The notes beneath the pieces are model-generated. The model did not search any database and was not told the DNA's origin. It saw only the letters and a program-made list of their open reading frames with translations. This document shows, piece by piece, positions 32,235 through 40,443 of a stretch of 64,000 bases of DNA; positions within the stretch are counted from its first letter, which is position 1, and each line of letters starts with the position of its first letter. Both the position numbers and the translations under genes were made by a program. Location: NCBI RefSeq assembly GCF_001715295.1, contig NZ_MDKB01000005.1:187645-251644 (forward strand), given 5' to 3'. Source of the DNA: Streptomyces griseus. Lineage in GTDB: Bacteria; Actinomycetota; Actinomycetes; Streptomycetales; Streptomycetaceae.

Positions 32235-32996
32235 TCAGACGCGGATGACCTGGGGGCCCAGGAGGGAGTAGCGCTGGGCTTCCGCGGCGGGCAGCCCGGT
32301 GTCCGTGACGACGGCCTCGAAGTCGCCGACGCCGGCGAAACGGCAGAAGCTCACCGCCCCGAACTTCGTGTGGACGCCGGTGAACACCCTGCGCCGGGCG
32401 CTGCGCATGGCCTGGGCCTTGACCTCGCACACCGCCGGGTCCGGGGTGGTCAGCCCGTACTGGCGGGAGATGCCGTTGGCACCGATGTAGGCGAGGTCGA
32501 TGACGAAGCCGGCGAGCATCCCGGCGGCCCAGTGGCCGACCGTCGCCATGGTGCCGCCGCGTACGCGGCCGCCGAGCAGCAGCACGGCGGTCTTCTCCGA
32601 GTCGGCGAGAACCGTCGCGACGGCCAGGGAGGCGGTGACCACCGTCAGCGGCCGGTCCCTGGGCAGCGCTTCGGCGATCAGCTGGGGGGTGAAGCCCTCG
32701 TCGACGAAGACCGTCTCGGCGTCGCCGAGCAGGTCGGCGGCGGCTGCCGCGATCCGTGACTTCTGCGGTACGTGGTGCGTGGTCCGCATGGCGAGTGTGG
32801 TCTCGAACCCGGCGCTCTCCACCGGGCACGCGCCCCCGTGGGTCCGCCGGACGAGTCCGTGCTCCTCGAGGGTGTGCAGATCGCGCCGGATGGTCTCCTT
32901 GGCGACCCGGAACTGTTCGGCCAGCCGGTTCACCTCGACCGATCCGTCCCGTCGGGCCGTCTCGAGAATTCCCCGTCGGCGTTCCTCGGTGCCCAC
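32235..32996 (-). CDS. DeoR/GlpR-family transcriptional repressor
   Basis: A 253-residue regulator. The N-terminal DeoR helix-turn-helix (RLAEQFRVAKETIRRDLHTLEEHGLVRRTHGGA, about residues 23-55) precedes a sugar-phosphate-isomerase-like sensor domain (VFVDEGFTPQLIAEAL, TASLAVATVL, LLLGGRVRGGTMATVG, DLAYIGANGIS). Start GTG 32996 has AGGGA nine bases upstream. Effectors of this family are usually sugar phosphates. It lies 145 bases upstream of the binding-protein gene on the same strand and probably controls the polyol operon and itself from a palindrome near 33065. Confidence 0.93.
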   Translation of the reverse strand: MGTEERRRGILETARRDGSVEVNRLAEQFRVAKETIRRDLHTLEEHGLVRRTHGGACPVESAGFETTLAMRTTHHVPQKSRIAAAAADLLGDAETVFVDEGFTPQLIAEALPRDRPLTVVTASLAVATVLADSEKTAVLLLGGRVRGGTMATVGHWAAGMLAGFVIDLAYIGANGISRQYGLTTPDPAVCEVKAQAMRSARRRVFTGVHTKFGAVSFCRFAGVGDFEAVVTDTGLPAAEAQRYSLLGPQVIRV

Positions 32997-33057
32997 GTCA
33001 CCATCCCTGCGCTAGGTGCGGATCTGCGTGGGTCCGGCGTCCGTTCGGGCCCACGCA

Positions 33058-33073
33058 CTGTTTGTACAAGCAG
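33058..33073. promoter_or_regulatory. Candidate DeoR operator
   Basis: CTGTTTGT/ACAAGCAG is a 16-base palindrome with a single mismatched pair, 62 bases upstream of the deoR start, in an A+T-rich patch. A wider repeat, TGCGTGGG / CCCACGCA, lies just to its left. Confidence 0.5.
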
Positions 33074-33299
33074 ACGCGGCCGTTCGACCAGCGTCTTCAC
33101 GCCATGCACTGTGCCCGTTCGCGCCCGTTTCGGTGGGAGGCCCCGCACTGGTCGTCCCGTCGCCCGGGACCGGGGGCGAAGCGATCACTGCCCGCTTCGC
33201 CCGCCCTCCACGCCCGGATCGTGCCCGTCGGCGGTCACGGGAGGCCCGCAGGCCGGGCCGCCAATAGCACAGCCGCGCCCGTCTTCGGAGAGAAACAAC

Positions 33300-33353
33300 A
33301 TGACAACGGCTCATTCCGCCCTCGAAACACCGTTTTCGGACAACGATTCCTGA
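33300..33353 (+). CDS. Possible 17-residue ORF upstream of the lysyl-oxidase-like gene
   Basis: ATG at 33300 has GGAG nine bases upstream and encodes MTTAHSALETPFSDNDS. Third-position base use is not G+C-biased, unlike real genes here, so it may be a leader peptide or chance. It ends 95 bases before the next start. No family recognised. Confidence 0.2.
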   Translation: MTTAHSALETPFSDNDS

Positions 33354-33448
33354 CTCACCGGGCCCCGGACAACCTGGAGCGCCCTCCTCGGCTCTGAGAG
33401 GCAGAAGCGACTCCACTGCCCCACCGGGCACTCGGAAATCGAGGAACG

Positions 33449-35197
33449 ATGACCACCAGAACCCCCCGCACCCGCCTGTGGCGTCCGGTGATCGCCGCCG
33501 CCGCGGCGATCACCGTGACCGCAGGTGTCGTCGCCGCCACCCCGCAGGACAGCAAGGCGACGACCCCGCAGCTCAGCCTGATCGCGGCCTCGACGACGGT
33601 CACGCTCGACTCGTGGAAGGAGGACCCGGGCGTCTATCTGGACCTGGGCACCTACCTCACCGCGGGCGGGTCCCCGCTCGAACTGAGGGTGACCCGGAAG
33701 TCCTACAAGGACCCCGTCGTCGCCACCCAGATCATCCGCGAGAAGGGCAAGACCCGGACCAGGGCCCTGCCCGCGGGCCTGGTGAAGGACTTCACGGGCC
33801 TGCCCGGCTTCGTCACCGTCACGCTCACGGACGCCGCGGGCAAGAAGGTGCTCAGCCGTACGGAGTCGTTCTGCCCGAACAACGCGTCGGGCCGGATCCG
33901 TCCCGACGCCCCGGCGACGTCCAAGTATCCCGAGAGCTGTCCCGTGAACCCGTTCACCCTCGGCTCCGTGTGGGGGGTCGAGAACGGCTGGGCGTCCAAC
34001 ACCTACGCGGGTTACTACTCCGCGCCCGTGGCCCTCCCCGCCGGGAAGTACACCGCCAAGGTGTCGGTGACCAAGCGCTACCGCGACCTGTTCAAGATCG
34101 CGGACAAGCCGCAGACGGTGAAGGTGACGGTGCGCGAACGCAGTTGGGAGGAGGAGTCGCCCGGTCTCCGTTCGGCGGCCGGGCACGCGGAGCACTCTGC
34201 GGCGGGCCACACGTCCGGTGCCGCCGGGCACGCCGGACACACGACGGCGGCCTCCGGGCACACGGGGCACGCCCCCGCGCGTACCCCCGCGCCGGCGGCC
34301 GCGACCAGTGGTGCGGGCCCGTCGTACAACGTGGGCCACGGCCCGTACGCCCCCGCGCCGGCCGCCGTGCCGTGGGCGGTCAAGCGCCAGGGACTCCGCG
34401 CCGCCACGGCGGGCGACGGCCCCGGGTACACCGACGGCTCCCGGCAGGCGCCCGCGGCGCAGCCCGCGCGGCGGCGTCCCACGGGGAAGGCGGCCGTGCC
34501 GGACGTGCCCAAGCCCGACCTGCGGTCGCTGCCCGCCTACGGGATCACGATCAGCGACGGCGGCACGAAGGCGCCGGGCAAGGACTACCTGGCCTTCAGC
34601 GCCAACGTGTGGAACGCGGGCCCGGCGCAGCTGGTGGTCGACGGGTTCCGTAGCCCCGGCAAGGCGCTGATGGACGCCTACCAGTACTTCTACGACGCCT
34701 CCGGCAAGCAGGTCGGCTACACCCCGACCGGCACGATGGAGTGGGACCCCCGGCCGGGTCACGAGCACTGGCACTTCACCGACTTCGCGAGCTACCGGCT
34801 CCTGAAGGCGGACAAGAAGGAGACCGTGCGCAGCGGCAAGGAGGCCTTCTGCCTCGCCAACACCGACGCGGTCGACTACACCGTCAAGAACGCCAACTGG
34901 CACCCGGACAACACCGATCTGTCCACCGCCTGCGGCCAGGAGAACTCCATCTCCGTCCGCGAGGTGCTGGACGTCGGTTCGGGTGACACCTACACGCAGG
35001 ACCTCCCGGGACAGTCCTTCGACATCACCGGGCTGGCGAACGGCACCTACTACATCCAGGTACTGGCCAACCCGGCGAAGCGGCTCAAGGAGACCGACCT
35101 CGGCAACAACAGCGCGCTGCGCAAGGTCGTCCTGGGCGGCAGGCCCGGCGCCCGTACGGTGACCGTGCCGGCGCACGGCCTGGTCACCGGCAACTGA
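33449..35197 (+). CDS. Secreted lysyl-oxidase-like protein with His-rich linker
   Basis: A 582-residue exported protein. Residues 1-30 form a signal peptide. Residues 45-230 are an all-beta N-terminal domain (VTLDSWKEDPGVYLDLGTYL; Cys142 and Cys164 may pair). Residues 243-275 form a linker with seven histidines in repeated AAGH/SGH units. The C-terminal lysyl-oxidase domain (about 355-565) contains the copper site HEHWHF at 438-443 and GKEAFCLANTDAVDY. Lysyl oxidases oxidise lysine side chains using copper and a self-made quinone, crosslinking proteins. Bacterial members of this fold are little studied and lack proven activity. There is a strong terminator downstream and it is monocistronic. 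The start ATG at 33449 has GAGGAAC upstream. Confidence 0.88.
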   Translation: MTTRTPRTRLWRPVIAAAAAITVTAGVVAATPQDSKATTPQLSLIAASTTVTLDSWKEDPGVYLDLGTYLTAGGSPLELRVTRKSYKDPVVATQIIREKGKTRTRALPAGLVKDFTGLPGFVTVTLTDAAGKKVLSRTESFCPNNASGRIRPDAPATSKYPESCPVNPFTLGSVWGVENGWASNTYAGYYSAPVALPAGKYTAKVSVTKRYRDLFKIADKPQTVKVTVRERSWEEESPGLRSAAGHAEHSAAGHTSGAAGHAGHTTAASGHTGHAPARTPAPAAATSGAGPSYNVGHGPYAPAPAAVPWAVKRQGLRAATAGDGPGYTDGSRQAPAAQPARRRPTGKAAVPDVPKPDLRSLPAYGITISDGGTKAPGKDYLAFSANVWNAGPAQLVVDGFRSPGKALMDAYQYFYDASGKQVGYTPTGTMEWDPRPGHEHWHFTDFASYRLLKADKKETVRSGKEAFCLANTDAVDYTVKNANWHPDNTDLSTACGQENSISVREVLDVGSGDTYTQDLPGQSFDITGLANGTYYIQVLANPAKRLKETDLGNNSALRKVVLGGRPGARTVTVPAHGLVTGN

Positions 35198-35210
35198 CAC
35201 CTCCTTCCCC

Positions 35211-35241
35211 GCGGGCTCCCGGGTTCCTCCCGGGAGCCCGC
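35211..35241 (+). terminator. Strong hairpin terminator after lysyl-oxidase-like gene
   Basis: GCGGGCTCCCGGG / CCCGGGAGCCCGC perfect 13-base stem, 5-base loop, 14 bases after the stop codon. Confidence 0.85.
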
Positions 35242-35363
35242 TCCCGTCGTCCGGAGTGTCGACCTCCGCTGATCGAAGGGGAATTGGTGTGGCAGACTTC
35301 GCCCGCGGAGCCGCTCACCACGCCCGCGCCCCACGCGTACCGCCATCCTCGACGGAGTTCGTC

Positions 35364-36149
35364 ATGACGACTGGGACACCTCAGCCCCCGATCGACACCA
35401 GCCGCCCGCAGTCGGCACGCGTCTACGACGCGCTCCTCGGCGGCAAGGACAACTACCCCGTGGACCAGGCGGTGGCCGAGCAGCTGCCGGCCGAGGCCCG
35501 GACCGGGGCCGTCCAGAACCGCGCGTTCATGAACCGCGCGACGGCGTGGCTGGCCGGCGAGGGCGTGGACCAGTTCCTCGACATCGGCACGGGTATCCCG
35601 ACCGCGCCGAATCTGCACCAGATCGCCCAGGAGATCAATCCGGCGTCGCGCGTCGTGTACTGCGACAACGACCCGATCGTCCTGCGGCACGCCGAGGCCC
35701 TGCTGGTCAGCCGGCCCGAGGGGGCGACGGAGTACGTGCCGGCGGACGTACGCGAGCCGGACACGATCATCGATGCCGCCCGCCGGGTCCTGGACTTCGA
35801 CCGTCCCGTCGCGCTCTCGCTCCTGGGCCTCCTCCACTTCCTGCCCGACGACGAGGACCCGTTCGCCATCGTCCGCACCCTGGCGGCGGTCCTGCACCCC
35901 GGCAGTTACGTGGTGCTGTCGCAGGGCGCGTCGGACGTGAACCCCGAGCGGGGTGAGCAGGGCGCGGCCGAGTACCGCAAGGGCGGCATCCGGCTCGCGC
36001 TGCGCTCCCGTGCCGAGTTCGCCCGGTTCTTCGAGGGCATGGACATCGTGGACCCGGGTCTCGTCACGGCGCCCGAGTGGTTCCGCACCGCACCCGCTCC
36101 CCGGCCGGAGTTCAGCGGTCTGTACGTCGGAGTGGCCCGGACCGTGTGA
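35364..36149 (+). CDS. SAM-dependent methyltransferase, DUF574 family
   Basis: A 261-residue cytosolic protein of the actinobacterial DUF574 S-adenosyl methyltransferase family. It opens with the family hallmark SARVYDALLGGKDNYPVD. The SAM-binding glycine motif FLDIGTGIPTAPN lies near residue 70, and VYCDNDPIVLRHAEAL follows. Start ATG 35364 has GGAG six bases upstream; the longer frame from 35256 has no such site. The families are greatly expanded in Streptomyces and the substrate is unknown. A second, unrelated methyltransferase gene starts 32 bases downstream. Confidence 0.92.
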   Translation: MTTGTPQPPIDTSRPQSARVYDALLGGKDNYPVDQAVAEQLPAEARTGAVQNRAFMNRATAWLAGEGVDQFLDIGTGIPTAPNLHQIAQEINPASRVVYCDNDPIVLRHAEALLVSRPEGATEYVPADVREPDTIIDAARRVLDFDRPVALSLLGLLHFLPDDEDPFAIVRTLAAVLHPGSYVVLSQGASDVNPERGEQGAAEYRKGGIRLALRSRAEFARFFEGMDIVDPGLVTAPEWFRTAPAPRPEFSGLYVGVARTV

Positions 36150-36181
36150 GGCTGTGCCGAGGCCACGGAGAGGACGCCGGG

Positions 36182-36829
36182 ATGACCGGGAACCACGAGC
36201 GTGCGGCAGCCGAGGTGTTCGACGCCATCGGAGGTGCCTACGAGCGGGCCTTCGCCGGCTCGGCCGCCCACCGGGCCTCGCTGGCCCGGCTGCTGGAGCA
36301 CCTCGCGCCGCACAGCCGTGTGCTGGACGTCGGCAGCGGTACGGGCAGGCCGACGGCCCGCGTCCTGGCCGACGCCGGGCACGAGGTGCTGGGTGTCGAC
36401 GTCTCGCCCGTGATGGTGGAGCTGGCGTCCCGGCAGGTCCCGGAAGCCTCGTTCCGCTGCGCCGACATCCGTGGGCTGCCGCTCGACGGGGAGAGTTTCG
36501 ACGCGGTGTGCGTCTACTTCTCCCTCCTGCAGATGTCCCGGGCGGAGCAGACCACCCTCGTCCACCGGCTCGCGGGAGCCCTGCGGCCGGGCGGGCACCT
36601 GGTCCTGGCGACGGTGCCGCTGGACGTGGAGGGCGTGAGCGCGGTCTTCATGGGGCAGGAGGTGCGCGTGACCAGTTTCGGACCTGACGCCTTCGCGGCC
36701 CTCGCAGCCGGTGCGGGGCTCTCCCTCCTGTCACGGGAGGACGTCCTCTTCACCCCGGACGACCCCGGGGCGGCGCCGGAGCCCCATGTGTTCCTGCACT
36801 GCCGCCGGGATCCGGGGACGGGCGTATGA
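36182..36829 (+). CDS. Class I SAM-dependent methyltransferase
   Basis: A 215-residue Rossmann-fold methyltransferase. Motif I is VLDVGSGTGRPTARVLADAGHEV (about 47-69), motif II VDVSPVMVELA, then CADIRGLPLDGESFDAVCVYFSLLQM and the post-motif LRPGGHLVLATV. This is the common type-11 layout, acting on small molecules. Start ATG 36182 sits behind GAGAGGA. Its stop overlaps the next ORF by ATGA, so that small protein is probably made together with it. Confidence 0.9.
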   Translation: MTGNHERAAAEVFDAIGGAYERAFAGSAAHRASLARLLEHLAPHSRVLDVGSGTGRPTARVLADAGHEVLGVDVSPVMVELASRQVPEASFRCADIRGLPLDGESFDAVCVYFSLLQMSRAEQTTLVHRLAGALRPGGHLVLATVPLDVEGVSAVFMGQEVRVTSFGPDAFAALAAGAGLSLLSREDVLFTPDDPGAAPEPHVFLHCRRDPGTGV

Positions 36830-37122
36830 GCGGCGCCGGAGCACTGACCCCGCACCAGGAGCAGCTGGCCGAGGTGGGCCGGCACTGCCTCGGCATGCTG
36901 ACGCGGGGCATGGAGTTCGGTGTGGAGGCACTCACTGAGGAACGCGCGGTGTACGTGTGGCAGGTCGGTTTCGGCGGCGGTCAGATCATCGTCGGTGAGG
37001 ACGGGACCCTGCTGTTCGGCGCGTCGGCGCTGTGGCGGAAGCCGCTCATCGAGATGTGGCGTACGGGCCGGCGCACTGCGCCCACCGCGGTCGGGGCGGC
37101 GGCCGTTCGCCCGCCCTGCTGA
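36826..37122 (+). CDS. Small protein of unknown function, coupled to methyltransferase
   Basis: A 98-residue frame starting at an ATGA overlap with the methyltransferase stop. I recognise no family. The N-terminal half is helical (HQEQLAEVGRHCLGMLTRGMEFGVEAL); the middle is two or three beta strands (AVYVWQVGFGGGQIIVG, GTLLFGAS); the last 20 residues are basic and low-complexity. Coding bias is good. The coupling suggests a stoichiometric partner or regulator of the methyltransferase, which is inference from gene arrangement only. Confidence 0.6.
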   Translation: MSGAGALTPHQEQLAEVGRHCLGMLTRGMEFGVEALTEERAVYVWQVGFGGGQIIVGEDGTLLFGASALWRKPLIEMWRTGRRTAPTAVGAAAVRPPC

Positions 37123-37221
37123 CAGCCGGGACGGTGCGGCGGATTCCGCGGCGGCACTGGGAGGCGTCTGCGGGAGGAGTACGCCCTGTCGCCCCGCCGG
37201 CGGGCCCCGGCCGCATGCCGA

Positions 37222-37434
37222 TCAGTAACGGGACTCCCACGCGGCGTCGACCCCCGCGATCGTGGGATAGGTGAAGCGGACCACGGCGCTCGAGGCACCG
37301 GTGGAGCCGTTGCCTGCGCCGCCGAACTTGTCGACGACGACCACCCGCAGGCCGCTCCGCGCCAGTTCGAGAGCGACGGAGGACCCGATGGCCCCGGCCC
37401 CGACGACGACTGCGTCTGTGTTCTCCGTCGTGTT
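37222..37434 (-). pseudogene. Truncated FAD-dependent oxidoreductase (DAO-type) remnant
   Basis: About 70 codons matching the N-terminus of a D-amino-acid/sarcosine-oxidase-type flavoprotein: VVVGAGAIGSSVALELARSGLRVVVVDK (the FAD-binding GxGxxG) and STGASSAVVRFTYP. Translation ends at TGA after AWESRY, where intact relatives continue for more than 300 residues. The next 100 bases do not resume the family in any frame. No ATG, GTG or TTG is in frame at the expected start; an ACG sits about 10 bases after AGGAAGG. Both ends therefore look lost. It lies directly downstream of the TetR gene on the same strand. Confidence 0.75.
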
Positions 37435-37523
37435 TCGACTCGCCTTCCTGTCGCGGGACCGGACGGTTGGCGCGGGGGGGCGGCGGGTCGCCGCCCTCCG
37501 CCGTCGTGGAGGCGGAAGGCCGC

Positions 37524-38120
37524 TCAACATTCTGGACGTGGTCGTGGAGCGGGTCGGCCCTCGCTCATGCGCAAGATCAAGGTGACCGCGTCCTCCGAGC
37601 GGGTTCCGGGAGTCAGGACTTCCCGCAGGAGGAGGCCGCGCATCGCGGCAACGGTGACGGTGGCCACCTCGCGCGCGTCCTTCGCCTCGAGTCCTTCGCG
37701 TTCCGCGAGTGAGGACAGCATCACGGTCAGGTCGTCGATCGACTCCACGAACTCACGGAAGTCCTCGGGGGCGTACGCGGCCAGTCCGACGACGTGGAAG
37801 AAGCCGCGGACACGCGACAGCTGCTCCGGCCGGGTGTAAGCACGCCAGATCGCCCGGACGAAATCGTCGAAGGTGCCCTGCTGGGCGGCCTCCAGAAGTG
37901 CCTCGTTGTCACGGGATCGCTGGGCGGTGAGCAGGGCGGCCAGGACGCCCGGGAGCGACCCGAAGTGGTAGCGCAGCAGGGCGTGGCTGGTCTCGATCCG
38001 GGCGGCGATCTCACGGAGCGACATCTCCGGCGGGGGAAGGGCTTCGCCGAAGGCGTCGAGAAGCCGTGCCAGGAGCCGCTCGCGCGCGCTGCCGTTGCGT
38101 TGGGAGGTTGACAGGATCAC
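37524..38120 (-). CDS. TetR-family transcriptional regulator
   Basis: A 198-residue regulator. The helix-turn-helix lies at about residues 15-55 (ARERLLARLLDAFGEA, SLREIAARIETSHALLRYHFGS), and the helical C-terminal ligand domain is variable. Start GTG 38120 has CGGGA directly in front and GGATAAACT a few bases further up, which suggests a short or leaderless transcript. It is divergent from the broken amidohydrolase/esterase pair and most likely represses it. Its former downstream partner is the flavoprotein remnant. Confidence 0.85.
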   Translation of the reverse strand: MILSTSQRNGSARERLLARLLDAFGEALPPPEMSLREIAARIETSHALLRYHFGSLPGVLAALLTAQRSRDNEALLEAAQQGTFDDFVRAIWRAYTRPEQLSRVRGFFHVVGLAAYAPEDFREFVESIDDLTVMLSSLAEREGLEAKDAREVATVTVAAMRGLLLREVLTPGTRSEDAVTLILRMSEGRPAPRPRPEC

Positions 38121-38168
38121 TCCCGGAGTTTATCCATTGGAAAAGAAGATGCGCAACGGCGAGGAGCG

Positions 38169-39398
38169 ATGATGGGACCTGCTCATGTGGTCGGCGCGAC
38201 GGTCGTCGACGGATCAGGGTGCGACCCCGGCAAGTTCGGCGTCACGATCGAGAACGGACGCATCACCCGCCTCGGTGCCTCCGGCGCGCACGGCGAGCGT
38301 CTCGATGCCGAGGGGCTGACGATGACGCCCGGCCTGATCGACGCCCACGTCCACCTGGGCCTGTCGAGCCCGATCCAGCCGCACTTCTCGTTCCGGATCA
38401 GCGCCGCCGAGATCGCGGCGGACGTCTTCGCCACGGCCGGCGCGACACTCGACGCCGGCTTCACCACCGAGCGCGACACCGGCGGGATCGACGGCGGTGT
38501 CGTCACCGCGATCGCGAAGGGCAAGGTCAGAGGGCCGCGCGTCCTGTCGTGCGGACCTGTCCAGTGCCAGATCGGTGGGCACGGCTACTACGGAGCCGCA
38601 TGGGAACCCACCGAGCTGTGGAGCAGCCACCACATCCCGGGGCTGTGCGTCCTGTCGATGATGGCGGGCAACGCGGACGAGCTGCGGCACAACGTCCGCG
38701 AAGCCTTCCGTCGCGGAGCCTCCTTCCTGAAGCTCTGCGTGACAGGCGGAGTGGTGGGCGGACATGACCGCCTGTCCGACACCCAGTTCACCGTCGAAGA
38801 GATCGCTGTCGCAGTTCAGGAAGCCGCGGCGCGGAACACCTGTGTTTGACCGTCCACGCCCACAACAACGAGGGCATACGCCGTGCGGTCGAGGCCGGGG
38901 TGCGCTGCGTCGAGCACGGCACCGGCCTCGACGAGTCCACAGCGGCTCTCATGGCCGATCGCGAGGTTGCCCTCGTGCCCACGTTCGCCGTCGTCGAGCA
39001 ACTGCTGCACGACACCGCCGGAGCCGGCCTCGCCGAGTCTCCGCGACCGGGCCGAGGGCACACGCGAGCGGATGGCGCGTGCGCTCGCTGTCGCCAGGCG
39101 CGCGGGAGTACGGATCGGGCTGGGTTCCGATCTCATCGGTCCGGCCCAGGACCGTCGCGGCAAGGAACTCAGCCTGCGCGCGGCCCTCGAGTCGCCGATG
39201 GAGGCGCTCGTCGCGGCGACCCGGACCAACGCCGAGATCCTCGGTCTGGCCGGCCAGGTGGGTGTCATCGCTCCCGGCGCGCGGGCAGACCTCGTGCTGT
39301 GGAGCGGTAACCCGCTGGAAGACCCGGAACTGTTCTCCGACCCCACCAACGCCGTCCTGGTCATCCAGGCCGGCCAGATCGTGAAGGACCTCAGATGA
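38169..39398 (+). pseudogene. Amidohydrolase-family gene with two compensating frameshifts
   Basis: The first frame (about 38169-38840) encodes an amidohydrolase N-terminus with metal-binding DAHVHLGL and a probable carboxylated-lysine block SFLKLCVTGGVVGGHD. It meets TGA after TCV. The reading continues in another frame from about 38846 (VHAHNNEGIRRA, RCVEHGTGLDES, VPTFAVV) up to about 39036. It then returns to the first frame (LRDRAEGTRERM, GLGSDLIGP, TRTNAEILGLAGQVGVIAPGARADLVLWSGNP). All expected metal-binding blocks are present once joined, so the gene was recently intact, or the assembly has two indels. Start is ATG 38169 or 38172 behind GAGGAG. It is coupled by ATGA to the esterase gene. 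Confidence 0.75.
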
Positions 39399-40249
39399 AC
39401 TCCATGTGGCAGGGCTGCCTCCCCCACACCGACTACTTCGAGCTGCGCTCCGGCGGTGGGCGCGACTACGGCGTCTGGGTCACCACGCCACCGCACTACG
39501 ACCCTGCGGCGGCGCCGGTGCCTGTCGTGTACGTGCTCGACGGCAACTGGGCCGTGGGTATGACCGCCCCTCTCATCGTCACGCAACTGGACCCCATGCA
39601 GGCGATTCGGCCCTACGTCCAGGTCAGCGTGGGTTACGCGGGCGAGGAAGCGGAGCACTGGGAGCGGTTGCGCAACCGCGACCTCGTGCCCCCCGGCGAA
39701 CCCGTCGCGAAGGAGTACGTCGACGCGGTGGAGATGGGGGTCGAACGGGGCACGACGACGCGCGAGCAGGCCGACGGCTACCTCGCCGCACTGAGCGACA
39801 GCCGCGGAGACATGTTCCTCGACTTCCTCACCGACGACCTGCACCCGCGGGTCGCACGCGACTACGGCACGGCCCCGAGCGGTCACGGCCTCTTCGGCTA
39901 CTCCTACGGCGGACTCTTCAGTCTCTACGCCTGGCTCACCAGGAGCACCTTCTTCGAGAGCATCGGCGCGGGCAGCCCCGGCATCGCCACCACGGACAGT
40001 CAGGTCTTCGATCGGCTCGAAGCCATGGGCGCCACCCTGCCGGACACCCGGCTGCACGTGACCTTCAACGAGCAGGAGCTGCTGGGAGACCTGGCGGTCT
40101 ACCGGAATCTCGCGAAGAACGCGGCCACGTTCCTTCACCGCCTCCCCTCACACGGCGGATCCGTCACCAGCGCCCTCCTGCACGAGACGCATGTGACCGG
40201 GCTGCAGGCTTCGTTCCTCAGCTACCTCAGGACCTGCCGCGCCCGGTGA
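39395..40249 (+). CDS. Esterase-D-type alpha/beta hydrolase
   Basis: A 284-residue cytosolic serine hydrolase of the putative esterase (EstD/IroE-like) family. Domain markers are VYVLDGNWAVG near 46, the nucleophile elbow GYSYGG with Ser170, and a late His in HETHVTG near 267. The long helical insertion between (about 85-145) is normal for the family, which cleaves esters such as S-formylglutathione or siderophore esters; the substrate here is unknown. The ATG overlaps the amidohydrolase stop (ATGA), implying the two were made as a pair for degradation of a compound sensed by the TetR regulator. Confidence 0.87.
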   Translation: MNSMWQGCLPHTDYFELRSGGGRDYGVWVTTPPHYDPAAAPVPVVYVLDGNWAVGMTAPLIVTQLDPMQAIRPYVQVSVGYAGEEAEHWERLRNRDLVPPGEPVAKEYVDAVEMGVERGTTTREQADGYLAALSDSRGDMFLDFLTDDLHPRVARDYGTAPSGHGLFGYSYGGLFSLYAWLTRSTFFESIGAGSPGIATTDSQVFDRLEAMGATLPDTRLHVTFNEQELLGDLAVYRNLAKNAATFLHRLPSHGGSVTSALLHETHVTGLQASFLSYLRTCRAR

Positions 40250-40296
40250 GCCGGGATGCCGCAGCTCTCGTTCCGTCCCCTGTGAGTCGGAGGAAA

Positions 40297-40352
40297 GGTC
40301 GCGAGGAACGCCGGCGGTGTCTGCTGCGTCACCTACGGCGTCACTCGCGACC
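40297..40352. terminator. Long-looped inverted repeat in convergent gap
   Basis: GGTCGCGAG / CTCGCGACC perfect 9-base arms separated by 38 bases, between the convergent esterase and phosphatase genes. The long loop weakens the terminator reading. Confidence 0.3.
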
Positions 40353-40443
40353 TGCCCCCGGCCTGGAGGGCGTGACGGGCACGGCCGTCGTACCAGGTGC
40401 CGTAGCTGTCGTCGCGCGCCCGCCGTGAATCGCGGGACGGGCT

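Larger units (their letters stand above)
32997..33448. other. Divergent promoter region, deoR / lysyl-oxidase-like gene
   Basis: About 450 bases. It holds an operator-like palindrome and one very short ORF, listed separately. Nothing else with coding character was seen. Confidence 0.5.

Noticed and set aside
30711..32759. Long rightward frames across the polyol operon
   Set aside because: They are shadows of the binding-protein and DeoR genes, which have clear motifs and ribosome-binding sites on the other strand.
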